Below, piece after piece: positions 24,432-35,354 of a DNA stretch of 55,646 nucleotides; the stretch's first letter is position 1; each line of letters starts with the position of its first letter. The position numbers and the translations under genes were made by a program. The notes below the pieces were generated by a model. The model ran no database searches. It saw only the letters and a program-made list of their open reading frames with translations, and had not been told where the DNA came from. The stretch spans positions 1-55,646 of the forward strand of contig JASEGZ010000007.1 of NCBI GenBank assembly GCA_030018935.1. Reading direction: 5' to 3'. The stretch comes from Syntrophales bacterium. GTDB taxonomy: Bacteria > Desulfobacterota > Syntrophia > Syntrophales > CG2-30-49-12.

Positions 24432-25541
24432 CTAGGGCCGGAGAATAAATCTCCTCATACTGATACTCATCAGCAGTCCAATGCCTGTCAGCAGCACAAC
24501 CATGGAAGAGCCTCCATAACTCAAAAAAGGCAGGGGAATACCCACAACGGGAAGTATACCCAGAACCATCCCGATATTGATAAATACCTCCCAGAAGATA
24601 AGCATTGTAATGCCGAAGGATATCAGGGTACCCACCAGATCCCTTGAATGGAGACCGATCTTCAAACACCACAATATCAATATTAAAAACACAATTAGCA
24701 AAATTAGTCCTCCAAGAAAGCCCCACTCCTCTGCAAAAACGGAAAAAACAAAATCCGTCTGCTGTACCGGCAGAAATTTCAGTTGAGTCTGCGTCCCCTT
24801 TAAGAACCCCTTTCCCAGGATACCTCCCGAACCGACAGCGATTATTGATTGAATGATGTGATACCCGGCACCGAGGGGGTCTCTCTCCGGACTGAAAAAG
24901 GTAACAATCCGCTCCTTCTGATAATCCTTCAGAAAATGCCAGCCCACGGGAATCAGCACAACACAGCCAGTGACAGCGAAAACAAGGGACTTCCAATCTA
25001 TACCAACAAATAAGACAATTGATAAGAAAAGGATGACCAGGATCAATGCCGTACCAAGATCAGGCTGTTTCAAGATGAATAAAAACGGAATCACTACGAT
25101 CAGAAAAGGAACGAAGAGTTCTCTCAAGCTGTAGCTTTTATCTGTCTTGTGGTCATCAAAGTATCTTGCCAGCGCCAGTATCATCGTTAATTTTACTAAT
25201 TCTGAAGGTTGAAAGGAAAATCCTCCTATGACAATCCACCTCTGAGAACCATGGGCTGCATTTCCGTACAAAAATACACCTACGAGAAGAAGGAGGGAAA
25301 ACGTATAAATAATATAGGCGTAGCCACTGATAAGGCGATAGTCAATACAGAGGGCTACTCCCATACATGCAAGACCTATAAGAATCCATTGAACCTGCTT
25401 GATATAAAGGGGTGACTGCTTGAAATCGGCTATACTGTAACCGGTACTGTAAATGTTTAAAAGGCCGATAAAGCTAATGAGCAGGACCAGAATGAGAAGT
25501 GTCCAATCAAAATGGAAAAACAATCGGCGATCAAATTTCAT
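24432..25541 (-). CDS. rodA: Rod shape-determining protein RodA (SEDS glycosyltransferase)
   Basis: SEDS-family peptidoglycan polymerase with about ten membrane spans. Family motifs visible are HGSQRWI, PSELVKL, KQPDLGTALI and the late FLSYGGSSMVV loop. It is the last gene of the mreBCD-mrdA-rodA operon and works with PBP2 in lateral wall synthesis. Its ATG abuts a 20-bp repeat and a heptamer array and has no clear ribosome site. Confidence 0.96.
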   Translation of the reverse strand: MKFDRRLFFHFDWTLLILVLLISFIGLLNIYSTGYSIADFKQSPLYIKQVQWILIGLACMGVALCIDYRLISGYAYIIYTFSLLLLVGVFLYGNAAHGSQRWIVIGGFSFQPSELVKLTMILALARYFDDHKTDKSYSLRELFVPFLIVVIPFLFILKQPDLGTALILVILFLSIVLFVGIDWKSLVFAVTGCVVLIPVGWHFLKDYQKERIVTFFSPERDPLGAGYHIIQSIIAVGSGGILGKGFLKGTQTQLKFLPVQQTDFVFSVFAEEWGFLGGLILLIVFLILILWCLKIGLHSRDLVGTLISFGITMLIFWEVFINIGMVLGILPVVGIPLPFLSYGGSSMVVLLTGIGLLMSISMRRFILRP

Positions 25542-25588
25542 TGTTTTGAATTTTGTGTTTATGACTTACGACTTGGGACTTACGACTG
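25541..25588. repeat. Heptamer array plus 20-bp companion repeat between mrdA and rodA
   Basis: Four degenerate 7-mers (TTACGAC, TTGGGAC type) at 25561-25588 adjoin TTGTTTTGAATTTTGTGTTT (25541-25560). The complement of the latter matches positions 84-103 at 19 of 20 bases. The array supplies the last six residues (VVSPKS) and stop of PBP2. Confidence 0.8.
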
Positions 25589-27431
25589 TAGTTACTGGGT
25601 ATTTACGTTTAAAGTATGCATCTATAATCTTTCTGGCAATCGGGGCAGCAACGGTTCCTCCGTGACCGGCATGCTCTACAATAACCGCCACCGCTATTTC
25701 CGAATTTTTATACGGTGCAAAACAAACGAAGAGGGCGTGATCTCTGAATCTCAAGGGAATGATCTTTTCTCTACGTGCTTTTCTATCCTCCGGCATACCG
25801 ATAACCTGAGCGGTACCGGTCTTTCCACAAACATCCGCTTCCGTTCTTCTTGCGGCATATCCAGTCCCACCCCTTTCATTAACCACACCCCATAGTGCAT
25901 AATTCAGGAGATCAATGTTTTTTCGACTGATGGGAAGGGAGGATTTTTTCTCAGGATTGAATGTCTTGAAAGGCCGACCATCTCCTGTTTCTATCCGTTT
26001 TATGATCCTGGGACGCCAGAGTGTTCCACCATTTGCCACGGCGCAGTAAGCATTTAAGAGTTGGATCGTAGTGACAGAGTTAAATCCCTGACCGATGGAA
26101 AGGGAAATAGTTTCACCCATCTGCCATGGTTCGCCAAACTTGGCAAGTTTCCATTCTTTTGTGGGGATTAAACCGCTCTTCTCTCGAGAGAGATCGATCC
26201 CCGTAACCGCACCAAAACCAAAGCCACGGGCATACCGGGCTAATTTATCAACACCGATCAACTTTCCCAAATTATAAAAATAGACGTCGCAGGATTCTAC
26301 AATAGCACGGTGCAGGTCAACCCAGCCATGGCCTTTTTTTTGCCAACACCGGTAAGTCCTGTTACCCAGATCGAATGATCCGGGACAGAAAAATTTTGTC
26401 TCCGGGGTGATCAATCCTTCCTCAAGAGCGGCGGCGGCGACAATCAACTTATAAGTAGAACCGGGAGGATACTGACCCGAAATTGCCCTGTTTTCCATAG
26501 GGTGCCGGAGATCAGACGATAACTCTTCCCAATCTGCAAAAGAAATCCCTCCGCTGAAGAGATTCGGATCAAAGGATGGTGCACTTACCATAGCCAGTAC
26601 GGAACCATCACGTGGGTCCATGACAACCACTGAACCTGCTCTGTCTTTCATGGCATCCCAGGCAATTTTTTGCAGAAATGAATCAATGGTCAGCACTATA
26701 CTGTAACCGGAAACAGGCTCAACCTTTCCGAGGACTTTAACTTCTTGACCAAAGACATTGACTTCCACCTGTTTTGCACCCATTTTACCTCTGAGATACC
26801 GATCAAAATACCTTTCTATGCCGTATTTGCCCACCGTATCACCGATGCTATATTCACCTGAGGTGTCTTTTTCCAGTTCCTCTTGACAGGTCTCACCCGT
26901 ATAACCGAGAACATGAGTCATCATCTCTCCGGGAAGGTATTGCCTGATGGGATCCACTTCAACAACTACACCTGGCAAATCCATGGCATGCGTCTCAACG
27001 ATGGCCAGTTTCTCTCTGTTGATATTTTTTTCCAGTTTGATCGGTACAAAGGGCTTAACCTTTCCCGCCGGGAGCAACTCGGTCGAAAACATCGTGGCTT
27101 TTTCCGCATACAGATAATTCAGTTTTCTTATCACATCGTGGATATCTGTGGTACGATTGGGCACAAACAAAATATCAAAAGAGGGACGACTGTCTACCAG
27201 AACCTGCCCGTTGTTATCCATAATCAAACCCCTTAATGGTTCGATTTTATGAAGTCGAATGCTGTTATTTTCTGATCTCTGCCTTAAATCATCTCCCCCG
27301 ATGATCTGTAGATACCATATTCTGAAGATCAAAATGGACAGGGCAACAGTCACAATGACAAACAATATCTTGAATCTTTGCCGGAATTCATGAGGTTCAT
27401 GTCCTTTTAATAGCTTTTGCATCTTTTCCAT
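25566..27431 (-). CDS. mrdA: Penicillin-binding protein 2
   Basis: Transpeptidase of the elongasome. It has an N-terminal anchor (about residues 23-43), a pedestal domain, and a transpeptidase domain with the active-site STYK (PPGSTYK), SCD and KTGT (CGKTGTAQV) motifs. The start overlaps mreD by 35 bp; an ATG three codons later is possible. The C-terminal VVSPKS is repeat-derived and nearly identical to that of RNase III in this window. Confidence 0.95.
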   Translation of the reverse strand: MEKMQKLLKGHEPHEFRQRFKILFVIVTVALSILIFRIWYLQIIGGDDLRQRSENNSIRLHKIEPLRGLIMDNNGQVLVDSRPSFDILFVPNRTTDIHDVIRKLNYLYAEKATMFSTELLPAGKVKPFVPIKLEKNINREKLAIVETHAMDLPGVVVEVDPIRQYLPGEMMTHVLGYTGETCQEELEKDTSGEYSIGDTVGKYGIERYFDRYLRGKMGAKQVEVNVFGQEVKVLGKVEPVSGYSIVLTIDSFLQKIAWDAMKDRAGSVVVMDPRDGSVLAMVSAPSFDPNLFSGGISFADWEELSSDLRHPMENRAISGQYPPGSTYKLIVAAAALEEGLITPETKFFCPGSFDLGNRTYRCWQKKGHGWVDLHRAIVESCDVYFYNLGKLIGVDKLARYARGFGFGAVTGIDLSREKSGLIPTKEWKLAKFGEPWQMGETISLSIGQGFNSVTTIQLLNAYCAVANGGTLWRPRIIKRIETGDGRPFKTFNPEKKSSLPISRKNIDLLNYALWGVVNERGGTGYAARRTEADVCGKTGTAQVIGMPEDRKARREKIIPLRFRDHALFVCFAPYKNSEIAVAVIVEHAGHGGTVAAPIARKIIDAYFKRKYPVTTVVSPKS

Positions 27432-27909
27432 TTAACAACACCTCAAGCCGGGAGAACATATTAAAAAAAGCTGGGCTGAGTATACTGACTAACAGTGCCT
27501 GGGGTAGAAAAACCCTTAATACATGGTGAAACAAATCAATCCCATACATCAGCCTGTTAAATAAAATGATTAACATTTGCTCTAAGAGTGCACATAGGAA
27601 GGTAAAAATCATGATGAACGATGCCCTTTCTGGATAGAACTTCAAAGAAACGAGCGTGGAAATAAAAAATAACAAGGTATACAGGAAGGTGAAAAGGCCG
27701 GATTGCGAACCCATGATACAGTCAAGAAAAAAACCGAGGATAAAGCTCAAAATGAACCCTTTTATTACCTTCAGGTAAAATCCGGCATAAACTACCAGTA
27801 AAAGGGATATTTCCACGCCAACCTCACCGAAAAACAGAGTATCCGTGACAGTTGCCTGAAATACAACTAATAACAATAAGAACAATGGCAGGAAAATGAG
27901 ATAAATCAC
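27397..27909 (-). CDS. mreD: Rod shape-determining protein MreD
   Basis: A 170-residue hydrophobic protein with about five to six membrane spans. Family resemblance is modest, as usual for MreD, but the position between mreC and mrdA is diagnostic. Its start overlaps the mreC stop by 4 bp. Confidence 0.9.
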   Translation of the reverse strand: MIYLIFLPLFLLLLVVFQATVTDTLFFGEVGVEISLLLVVYAGFYLKVIKGFILSFILGFFLDCIMGSQSGLFTFLYTLLFFISTLVSLKFYPERASFIMIFTFLCALLEQMLIILFNRLMYGIDLFHHVLRVFLPQALLVSILSPAFFNMFSRLEVLLNGKDAKAIKRT

Positions 27910-28742
27910 TTTTTATCACCCTTATTATCCAGTAAAATTACGAGAACCTCCTCGGTCCTGGCAACATCAACGGACGGAGTTACCTCAATCTTCTGAAATA
28001 AGGCGACATCTTTCTTATCCACCCTCGTAACAAAACCGAGCAGCAATCCCTTAGGGAAGACACCTCCCACACCTGAGGAGATAACGGCATCTCCCACCCT
28101 GACATCATCAGTCTTAAGAACATATTTCAGGTGAGATATAAAACCCGAACCCTGTAGGATACCCGGGGCCCTTGTTCGCTGAACCAAGGCGTCAATTTTG
28201 CTACTTTCATCGGTGAGAAGGAGAATTTTCGATACATGCCATGATGCCTCGATGATCCTACCTACAACTCCCTGATCACTCACAACCGGTAGCCCGACCC
28301 TTAAATTATGAACGCTCCCCTCATTGATTAATACCGTCTGAAATACCGACAACCTGTTCCTGTTTATAACTCTGGCAGCAACGGTAGGGTAATTAAGATT
28401 TTCTTTGAGTCCCAGAAGTTTTTGTAACCGTATTCCCTCCAGATACCCTTCCTGATACTGAATCAATTGTTTTGTCAACAGGGAATTTTTTTCTTTGAGA
28501 CGTCTGTTTTCTTTCTCCAGTCCCACCAGAAAGATATATCGTTTCCATACGTTTGTCAGTTCTTTAAAAGGTGTGTTTATCACGTCCAGCAAAGGTGCCG
28601 CCATTTCTAACACCAATTTTTCAAAAATACCGGTCTCAGACGAACGCTTCACACTGTGGGAGATCAGGGAAAGAAGGACTATAATGAGAGTAAATATTAT
28701 TATAATTAACTGATATTTTTTAGGAATAGCATTTTTGCCCAT
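27906..28742 (-). CDS. mreC: Rod shape-determining protein MreC
   Basis: Bitopic membrane protein with one N-terminal span (about residues 12-30), a coiled-coil (ENRRLKEKNSLLTKQL) and the beta-barrel domain beginning AARVINRNRLSVFQTVLINEG. The start is uncertain: ATG 28742, a TTG at 28754 with a G-rich site ahead, or GTG 28775. It scaffolds the MreB-RodA-PBP2 complex. Confidence 0.93.
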   Translation of the reverse strand: MGKNAIPKKYQLIIIIFTLIIVLLSLISHSVKRSSETGIFEKLVLEMAAPLLDVINTPFKELTNVWKRYIFLVGLEKENRRLKEKNSLLTKQLIQYQEGYLEGIRLQKLLGLKENLNYPTVAARVINRNRLSVFQTVLINEGSVHNLRVGLPVVSDQGVVGRIIEASWHVSKILLLTDESSKIDALVQRTRAPGILQGSGFISHLKYVLKTDDVRVGDAVISSGVGGVFPKGLLLGFVTRVDKKDVALFQKIEVTPSVDVARTEEVLVILLDNKGDKK

Positions 28743-28893
28743 ACGGATAAACAAGAAAAAACACCCCCTTACCACTGCGGAAAACGGGCCGGAGGCACGC
28801 CATAATTTTTTCGAGTGCCGTTGTATAGCAGTGAGTAAGCAACAGATATCTATTGCTATAGCCTGTACTATAACCTACACAAGCCTCTACTTT

Positions 28894-29949
<1,056 letters not shown>

Positions 29950-29969
29950 TTATGGGATATTAGCTTAGT

Positions 29970-30004
29970 GATCAGTAACTAGAAATTATTTCTAACTATT
30001 GATC
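29970..30004. promoter_or_regulatory. 35-bp imperfect palindrome in the divergent mreB/ppiD-like region
   Basis: GATCAGTAACTAGAAAT (29970-29986) and its mirror ATTTCTAACTATTGATC (29988-30004) match at 14 of 17 pairs, around one central T. It lies in the 246-bp divergent intergenic region, so it may be an operator or a transcript-end hairpin. The mismatches are G/A and C/T differences, mostly compatible with G-U pairing in RNA. Confidence 0.5.
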
Positions 30005-30177
30005 ATAGACGATTTTTTTATATCGTATTTCATTCCCCTAATCAATGTATTTTTCTAAAAAATTTTCAGGGGGGGCAGGAGTTGGAACTGCTGAATAGTT
30101 ACAAAAATTATTGCATTTCACAGGTTACTATAATAACTATTACCAGATCATTCATACATGAGGGGAGGGGCATTACC

Positions 30178-31779
30178 ATGCTTGAATTGATGAGAAAGCA
30201 CGCCAGGAACTGGCTCATGAAGATTATACTGGGGGTTATCGTTATCGTCTTCATCTTTTATTTCGGTACGACAGGCGGACGACAAAAAGCTGAAACCATT
30301 GCCACCATTGATGGCAAGGCCATAGCCATTGTAGATTTCCAGAGAGAATATGAAAATTTGATTGACTTCTATCGCCAGCGCTATGGTGACAGACTGACGG
30401 ATGATCTCCTGAAGGAATTGAACCTTAAACAGCAGGCCCTCGACAACCTGATTTATCAGGCCATCATCCTTCATCAGGCCAACGAACTCAAACTGGAGGT
30501 TACCGCTGAAGAGGTCAAAGCCTCCATCCTCTCTCTTCCTGCTTTCCAGAGAAACGGCGCTTTTGACGACCGAATCTATCGGCAAATGCTGCGTTCTAAT
30601 AAGATGACCCCCGAAAAGTTCGAGGACGGACAGAAAAAGGTATTAACCATAGCAAAGGTGGAAAATCTCATTCTGGATGCCGTCAAGGTCTCAGATCAAG
30701 AGGTGTATGATCTGTATAGATTTCAAAATGAGAAAACTAACATAAACTTACTTCAGCTCTCCACAAAAGATTTTAGAGGAAAAGTCACACCTTCACGGAA
30801 AGATTTAGAAGCATACCTGAAGGTGCACGGTAATGATTTCCGCAAACCGGAACAGATTCAGATTAAATATATTTCATTTTCAGGCCAGGGTTTCGCCCCT
30901 TCTATGGAGGTAGCCGATACTGATGTGATAGATTACTACGAGCATCACAAGGATGAGTTTTTAAAAACAGGGGACAAGGCTGCACCCCTATCGGAGGTTA
31001 AAGATAAGATTGTCGCTGAATTAAAAAAGATAAAGGGAATGCTTATCGCTGTAGAAGAGGCAAAAAAGGCTCATGATACCATTTATCAGGAGGAAAATTT
31101 TGACGCATACGCAACCCGGAAAAAACTGAAGATTAACACCACCAGATTTTTCTCCTTGAACAATCCCCCACCGGAATTCAGCCAGCTTCCCGCATTTGCC
31201 AGAACCGCCTTTAACCTGCAAAGGAATGAGATCAGTAAGGTTCTGTCAGACGATAGAGGATACTACATCCTCAAGCTCACGGCCAGAAAACCTTCTTACA
31301 TACCATCTTTGAATGAAATCGAAAGGGAGGTTGAAAGACATTATATTGAGGAAGAATCTAGACGTTTGTGTAAACAGGCCTCTGAAGCCATCCTCAACCG
31401 CCTGAAAAAAGGAGAAGATCTTAAAAATATATCCCAGCAAAAGGGACTGAAGGTAACTGAAACAGGATTCTTTTTGCCTGGCTCTGAGGTACCTGAGCTT
31501 GGCTTTTCGCAGGAACTGAACGAAGCCCTCTTTCAAATCTCTGAGAAGAAACCCTATCCAGACAAGGTGTTTAATATTGATGGAAACTTTGTGATCATCC
31601 AATTCAAGGAAAGAGGGGGGATTGACAACTATGACTTTGAAGCAAAAAAGGAACGCCTGAAAAATATCCTCTTAGAAATCAAGAAGAATGAATATCTCCA
31701 ATCATGGATAGAAGGTAACAAGGTGTCTATGCTCAAAGAGGGTAAGTTAAAGTTCACGAGAGATATCAAAGACCTTTAG
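30178..31779 (+). CDS. PpiD/SurA-like periplasmic folding chaperone
   Basis: A single N-terminal span (about residues 10-30, WLMKIILGVIVIVFIFYFG) is followed by a SurA/PpiD N-terminal chaperone domain (TIDGKAIAIVDFQREYENLIDFYRQR region) and long helical segments. A normal parvulin domain with its GGDLGW-type motif is not evident, so it is likely a chaperone without prolyl isomerase activity, as with E. coli PpiD. I chose the ATG at 30178, which has GAGGGGAGGGG ahead of it. The stop is 26 bp from dusB. Confidence 0.82.
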   Translation: MLELMRKHARNWLMKIILGVIVIVFIFYFGTTGGRQKAETIATIDGKAIAIVDFQREYENLIDFYRQRYGDRLTDDLLKELNLKQQALDNLIYQAIILHQANELKLEVTAEEVKASILSLPAFQRNGAFDDRIYRQMLRSNKMTPEKFEDGQKKVLTIAKVENLILDAVKVSDQEVYDLYRFQNEKTNINLLQLSTKDFRGKVTPSRKDLEAYLKVHGNDFRKPEQIQIKYISFSGQGFAPSMEVADTDVIDYYEHHKDEFLKTGDKAAPLSEVKDKIVAELKKIKGMLIAVEEAKKAHDTIYQEENFDAYATRKKLKINTTRFFSLNNPPPEFSQLPAFARTAFNLQRNEISKVLSDDRGYYILKLTARKPSYIPSLNEIEREVERHYIEEESRRLCKQASEAILNRLKKGEDLKNISQQKGLKVTETGFFLPGSEVPELGFSQELNEALFQISEKKPYPDKVFNIDGNFVIIQFKERGGIDNYDFEAKKERLKNILLEIKKNEYLQSWIEGNKVSMLKEGKLKFTRDIKDL

Positions 31780-31805
31780 ACAGTCAATATAGGATTTTCA
31801 GTCAG

Positions 31806-32765
31806 GTGAAAATAGGTAAATTATCATTAAAAAGTAACGTATTTCTGGCTCCCATGGCAGGTATTACGAACTTGCCGTTTAGAACCCTTGTGAGAGAATT
31901 CGGGTGCGCCCTCGCTTTTACCGAGATGATCAGTGCTGCTGGTCTGGTTAGGAATACGGGGAAAAGTTACCGGTATCTTGACAGCTCACCAGACGATAGG
32001 CCTCTCGGTATGCAGATATTCGGATCTGATCCAGATGTCCTTGCCGAAGCAGCACAGATCGTTACAGACCGAGGTGCTGATCTTCTAAACATTAATATGG
32101 GTTGTCCTGCCAGAAAGGTTGTCCAAACAGGTGCGGGGTCTGCCCTGATGAAGGATCCTGCACAGGTGGCCCTTATCCTACGGACAGTCAGGAAGGCTAC
32201 CCTTCTGCCTTTGACAGTTAAAATCCGTTCAGGGTGGCATCATCATGATAGGAAGGCTCTCGAGATCGCTCGTATCGCCGAGGATTGTGGGGCCAATGCG
32301 GTAATTCTCCATCCCCGGTCAGCGGAACAAGGATTTAGCGGCTCGGCAGACTGGAATATTATTGAAACGGTAAAGAAGAATTTGCATATCCCTGTGATAG
32401 GAAATGGAGATATAAGAAGCGCTGAAGATGCACTCAGAATGATAAATATGACTGGATGTGATGGTGTGATGGTAGGAAGGGGTGTACTGGGAAATCCCTG
32501 GATTTTCAGAGATATCGCGCTTAGCCTTGGAGGTCAACATGTTTTCCCCTCCCCTTCTCTGTCTGAGAGAAAAACGGTCATTAAACGCCACCTGAACATG
32601 GAAATCGTTTACGCCGGGGAGAGTTTCGGGATCAGAAGTTTCCGTAAACACCTCCTGTGGTATACAAAGGGTTTGAGGGGCGGTTCTCAGTTCAGACAGA
32701 TGGCAAATTCACTCCCTAAAGAGGAACTGATATTAAATGAACTTCACCGTTTTTGGGCCTCTTAG
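31806..32765 (+). CDS. dusB: tRNA-dihydrouridine synthase
   Basis: FMN enzyme that reduces uridines in the tRNA D-loop. It has the Dus start (LAPMAGITNLPFRTL), the catalytic cysteine motif NMGCPARKV with AGSALM, and the FMN-phosphate-binding GCDGVMVGRGVLGNPW. It uses a GTG start (31806). It is likely co-transcribed with the PpiD-like gene. Confidence 0.94.
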   Translation: MKIGKLSLKSNVFLAPMAGITNLPFRTLVREFGCALAFTEMISAAGLVRNTGKSYRYLDSSPDDRPLGMQIFGSDPDVLAEAAQIVTDRGADLLNINMGCPARKVVQTGAGSALMKDPAQVALILRTVRKATLLPLTVKIRSGWHHHDRKALEIARIAEDCGANAVILHPRSAEQGFSGSADWNIIETVKKNLHIPVIGNGDIRSAEDALRMINMTGCDGVMVGRGVLGNPWIFRDIALSLGGQHVFPSPSLSERKTVIKRHLNMEIVYAGESFGIRSFRKHLLWYTKGLRGGSQFRQMANSLPKEELILNELHRFWAS

Positions 32766-32784
32766 AGAAAAGGTTAAAAAGGTC

Positions 32785-32813
32785 TTGACTTTTACAAGTT
32801 GAGCTGATATTTA
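32785..32813 (+). promoter_or_regulatory. Candidate sigma-70 promoter for the zapB-like/zapA genes
   Basis: TTGACT at 32785-32790, a 17-bp spacer and TATTTA at 32808-32813 lie in the 115-bp gap between dusB and the coiled-coil gene. Confidence 0.5.
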
Positions 32814-32880
32814 TAAACAACATATTAAGTATTAAAGTCATGGCGATAGAAGTAACCGTGGACGAGGAAAGTGGTGAATT

Positions 32881-33108
32881 GTGGAATTCGGGAAATTTGA
32901 AGAACTGGAAGAAAAGATAAAAAACCTTATCCACGAACATTCGCTACTAAAAAAAAGGGATCAGGAGTTAGAGGAACTTCTAAGAAATAAAGAGCTGGAG
33001 TTGGGGGAGACAAGCATTAAGATAGGAAAATTAAACGAGGAAAGGGACGCTGTACGCACAAAGGTGGACTCACTTCTTGATTTGCTTCAGGATATAGATG
33101 TGTTGTAA
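32881..33108 (+). CDS. Small coiled-coil protein (ZapB-like)
   Basis: A 75-residue protein that is almost wholly heptad-like coiled coil (FEELEEKIKNLIHEHSLLKK onward). It starts at GTG 32881 with GAGGAAAG ahead. Position just before zapA suggests a division-ring accessory factor like ZapB, but the sequence is too simple to prove homology. Confidence 0.7.
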   Translation: MEFGKFEELEEKIKNLIHEHSLLKKRDQELEELLRNKELELGETSIKIGKLNEERDAVRTKVDSLLDLLQDIDVL

Positions 33109-33128
33109 TAAATTTTGAGGTAGCGTAT

Positions 33129-33407
33129 TTGAAAAAGCGCTTTAATATCAAAATACTGGGGCAGGAGCTTTCAGTTGTAAGTGATTCGGGGGATGAACAT
33201 GTGGCAAATGTTGTACGGTATGTTAATAACAAGGTGGAGGAAATAGGAAAAGCATCAAGCAATATCAACACCTTGAATGTTGCCATCATGGTGGCTTTAA
33301 ACATTGCCGATGAGCACTTCAAATTTGAGGAAGTAAATAGAGGTATTTACAGTCAACTGGAAAGCAGATCTGAAGAGTTAATCAATCTTATAGATGAAAT
33401 AAATTAA
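33129..33407 (+). CDS. zapA: Cell division protein ZapA
   Basis: FtsZ-bundling protein of 92 residues. The start FNIKILGQELSVVSD and the segment VVRYVNNKVEEI followed by ALNIADEHFK fit ZapA. It uses a TTG start (33129) preceded by GAGGTAG. 6S RNA follows at once, the order zapA-ssrS seen in many proteobacteria. Confidence 0.9.
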   Translation: MKKRFNIKILGQELSVVSDSGDEHVANVVRYVNNKVEEIGKASSNINTLNVAIMVALNIADEHFKFEEVNRGIYSQLESRSEELINLIDEIN

Positions 33408-33408
33408 T

Positions 33409-33596
33409 CCCCTGCGATGTGCGTGCTTAACGTTCATTTTTTGAGCCAACACCTTGAAACGGGAAACCTTTCCTTGTTCGCTGTGTGCATGTCTGCCTAT
33501 ATCTCCTGAGAGGGGGAGGTGGAAAGCCTGAAGCAACAACAGGGTACCCACCTTGTTGAGAGGTTCAAAAAGGTGGTTAACACGGCATCAGTGGGG
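33409..33596 (+). ncRNA. ssrS: 6S RNA (ssrS)
   Basis: A roughly 188-nt segment after zapA whose ends pair (CCCCTGCGATG at 33409 with CATCAGTGGGG ending near 33596; GTGCTTAAC with GTTAACAC inside), leaving a large central bubble, as in 6S RNA. A T-rich run follows (GTTTTTATTTTTT). 6S RNA binds sigma-70 RNA polymerase. The conserved place beside zapA supports the call; ends are approximate. Confidence 0.85.
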
Positions 33597-33718
33597 GGTT
33601 TTTATTTTTTCTCCGTGATTGATTCCTGTAACCCATTTTTCCTTCTTGTTCCTTTCCCTATTTTTGTCCCCCTTAACGCAAAAAATATCATTTAATTGAT
33701 AGTTTGGTTTTTCCTTTC

Positions 33719-33749
33719 GTCGTTTGTTAGTGCTCTGCCCTCAAACGAC
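33719..33749 (+). promoter_or_regulatory. Hairpin in the rny leader
   Basis: GTCGTTTG (33719-33726) pairs perfectly with CAAACGAC (33742-33749), 31 bp before the chosen rny start. It could be an attenuator or a processing site. The rest of the 33597-33779 leader holds nothing else recognisable. Confidence 0.4.
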
Positions 33750-33779
33750 AAAACAGGAGCTGAAGGAGGTGAAAAGACT

Positions 33780-35345
33780 TTGCTATACAGCAGCATGATC
33801 ATATTGACGATATTAGGTTCAATTGCCATTGGTCTAGTGTTAGGATATATACTGAGACAGAGACTTTCCAGGAAAAGACTGGAATCTTCAGAGAAACTTG
33901 CGGAAAGAATTATTGGTGAGGCAAAAAAGGAAGCGGAAACCATCAAGAAGGAGGCTGTCCTTCAGGTTAAAGAAAATCTCCTCAAATTAAAAACTGAATT
34001 TGAAAAAGATACGGAGGGCAGAAAGCTTGAACTTGACAACTTAGAAAGGAGGTTTCGCTCTAAAGAGGAAAACCTTGATAAAAGGATAGATACACTGTCA
34101 CAGAAGGAGGCGAATATAGAGAACAGGGAAAAAAACCTGATACAAAAGGAATCCCTCCTCGGTGAAAAATACGACAGGTTAAATCGCATGATTGAAGAGC
34201 AGAGAGAAAGGCTGGAAAAGATTGCGGGAATTTCCTCCGAAGAGGCAAAGAACTATCTTGCCCAGTCCATGGAGGCTGCAGCAAAACGTGATGTGGCTAT
34301 CACTATAAGAAAAATTGAAGAAGAAACAAAAAGGGAGGCTGACAGGAAGTCTCGGGAGATCATTGCCTATGCTATTCAACGGTATGCCGGCGAATTTGTC
34401 GCTGAGAATACTGTATCGGTGGTCAACTTGCCGAGCGATGAGATGAAGGGAAGGATTATCGGCAGAGAGGGAAGAAATATAAGGGCCATAGAGGCTGTCA
34501 CTGGTATTGACCTGATTGTTGATGATACTCCTGAAGCGGTTGTCCTGTCAAGTTTTGATCCTATAAGGCGTGAAGTGGCAAGAATATCGCTGGAAAGGCT
34601 GATCACAGATGGTAGAATTCACCCGGGAAGGATCGAAGATATTGTCAAGAAGGTGCAGATGGAGGTTAATACTATTATTCGGGAAACAGGTGAACGGGCA
34701 TCATTTGATGTAGGAGTTCATGATCTTCATCCGGAGATCATCAATCTCCTCGGAAGTCTCAAATTTCGCACCAGCTTTTCCCAGAATGTCCTCCAGCATT
34801 CTATAGATGTGGCATACCTTACAGGGATGATGGCCGCGGAGTTGAAGATGAATGTCAAGGAGGCAAAAAGGGCAGGGTTGCTTCATGATATCGGAAAGGG
34901 AGTTGATCATAAGGTCGAAGGAACGCATGCGGCTATCGGGGCCGATTATGCCAGGCGATTTGGTGAATCGTCAAATATTGTTCAGGCCATTGCCACCCAT
35001 CATGATGATGGCCGAACAAACACTCTGTTAGGAGTCCTTGTTCAGGCGGCTGATACCCTTTCAGCGTCGAGGCCCGGTGCTCGCCGGGAGACGCTGGAAA
35101 CCTACGTCAAGCGTCTGGAGGAACTGGAGAGTATTGCCAATTCTTTCCGGGGCGTTGATAAATGTTATGCAATCCAGGCCGGGAGAGAGATCCGCATCCT
35201 TGTGGAAAATGAAAAAATATCAGATAATGACGCCGTCATGCTCTGCAGGGATATTATCAAAAAAATTGAGGCAGAATTAACGTACCCCGGTCAGATCAAG
35301 GTAACTGTCATCAGGGAGACAAGGGTCTCAGATTTTGCCAGATAG
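33780..35345 (+). CDS. rny: Ribonuclease Y
   Basis: Membrane-anchored endoribonuclease starting mRNA decay. Order: N-terminal span (about residues 6-25), coiled coil (30-180), KH domain ([19 protein letters not shown]) and HD domain ([19 protein letters not shown]). I chose the TTG at 33780 because AAGGAGG lies nine bases ahead; this gives 521 residues, the family norm, whereas a start at 33696 adds an atypical tail. Confidence 0.95.
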   Translation: MLYSSMIILTILGSIAIGLVLGYILRQRLSRKRLESSEKLAERIIGEAKKEAETIKKEAVLQVKENLLKLKTEFEKDTEGRKLELDNLERRFRSKEENLDKRIDTLSQKEANIENREKNLIQKESLLGEKYDRLNRMIEEQRERLEKIAGISSEEAKNYLAQSMEAAAKRDVAITIRKIEEETKREADRKSREIIAYAIQRYAGEFVAENTVSVVNLPSDEMKGRIIGREGRNIRAIEAVTGIDLIVDDTPEAVVLSSFDPIRREVARISLERLITDGRIHPGRIEDIVKKVQMEVNTIIRETGERASFDVGVHDLHPEIINLLGSLKFRTSFSQNVLQHSIDVAYLTGMMAAELKMNVKEAKRAGLLHDIGKGVDHKVEGTHAAIGADYARRFGESSNIVQAIATHHDDGRTNTLLGVLVQAADTLSASRPGARRETLETYVKRLEELESIANSFRGVDKCYAIQAGREIRILVENEKISDNDAVMLCRDIIKKIEAELTYPGQIKVTVIRETRVSDFAR

Positions 35346-35354
35346 GAATGTAAT

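Noticed and set aside
32840-32920. A 26-codon frame from ATG 32840 before the ZapB-like gene.
   Set aside because: No ribosome site, and it overlaps the better-supported GTG-start coiled-coil frame.
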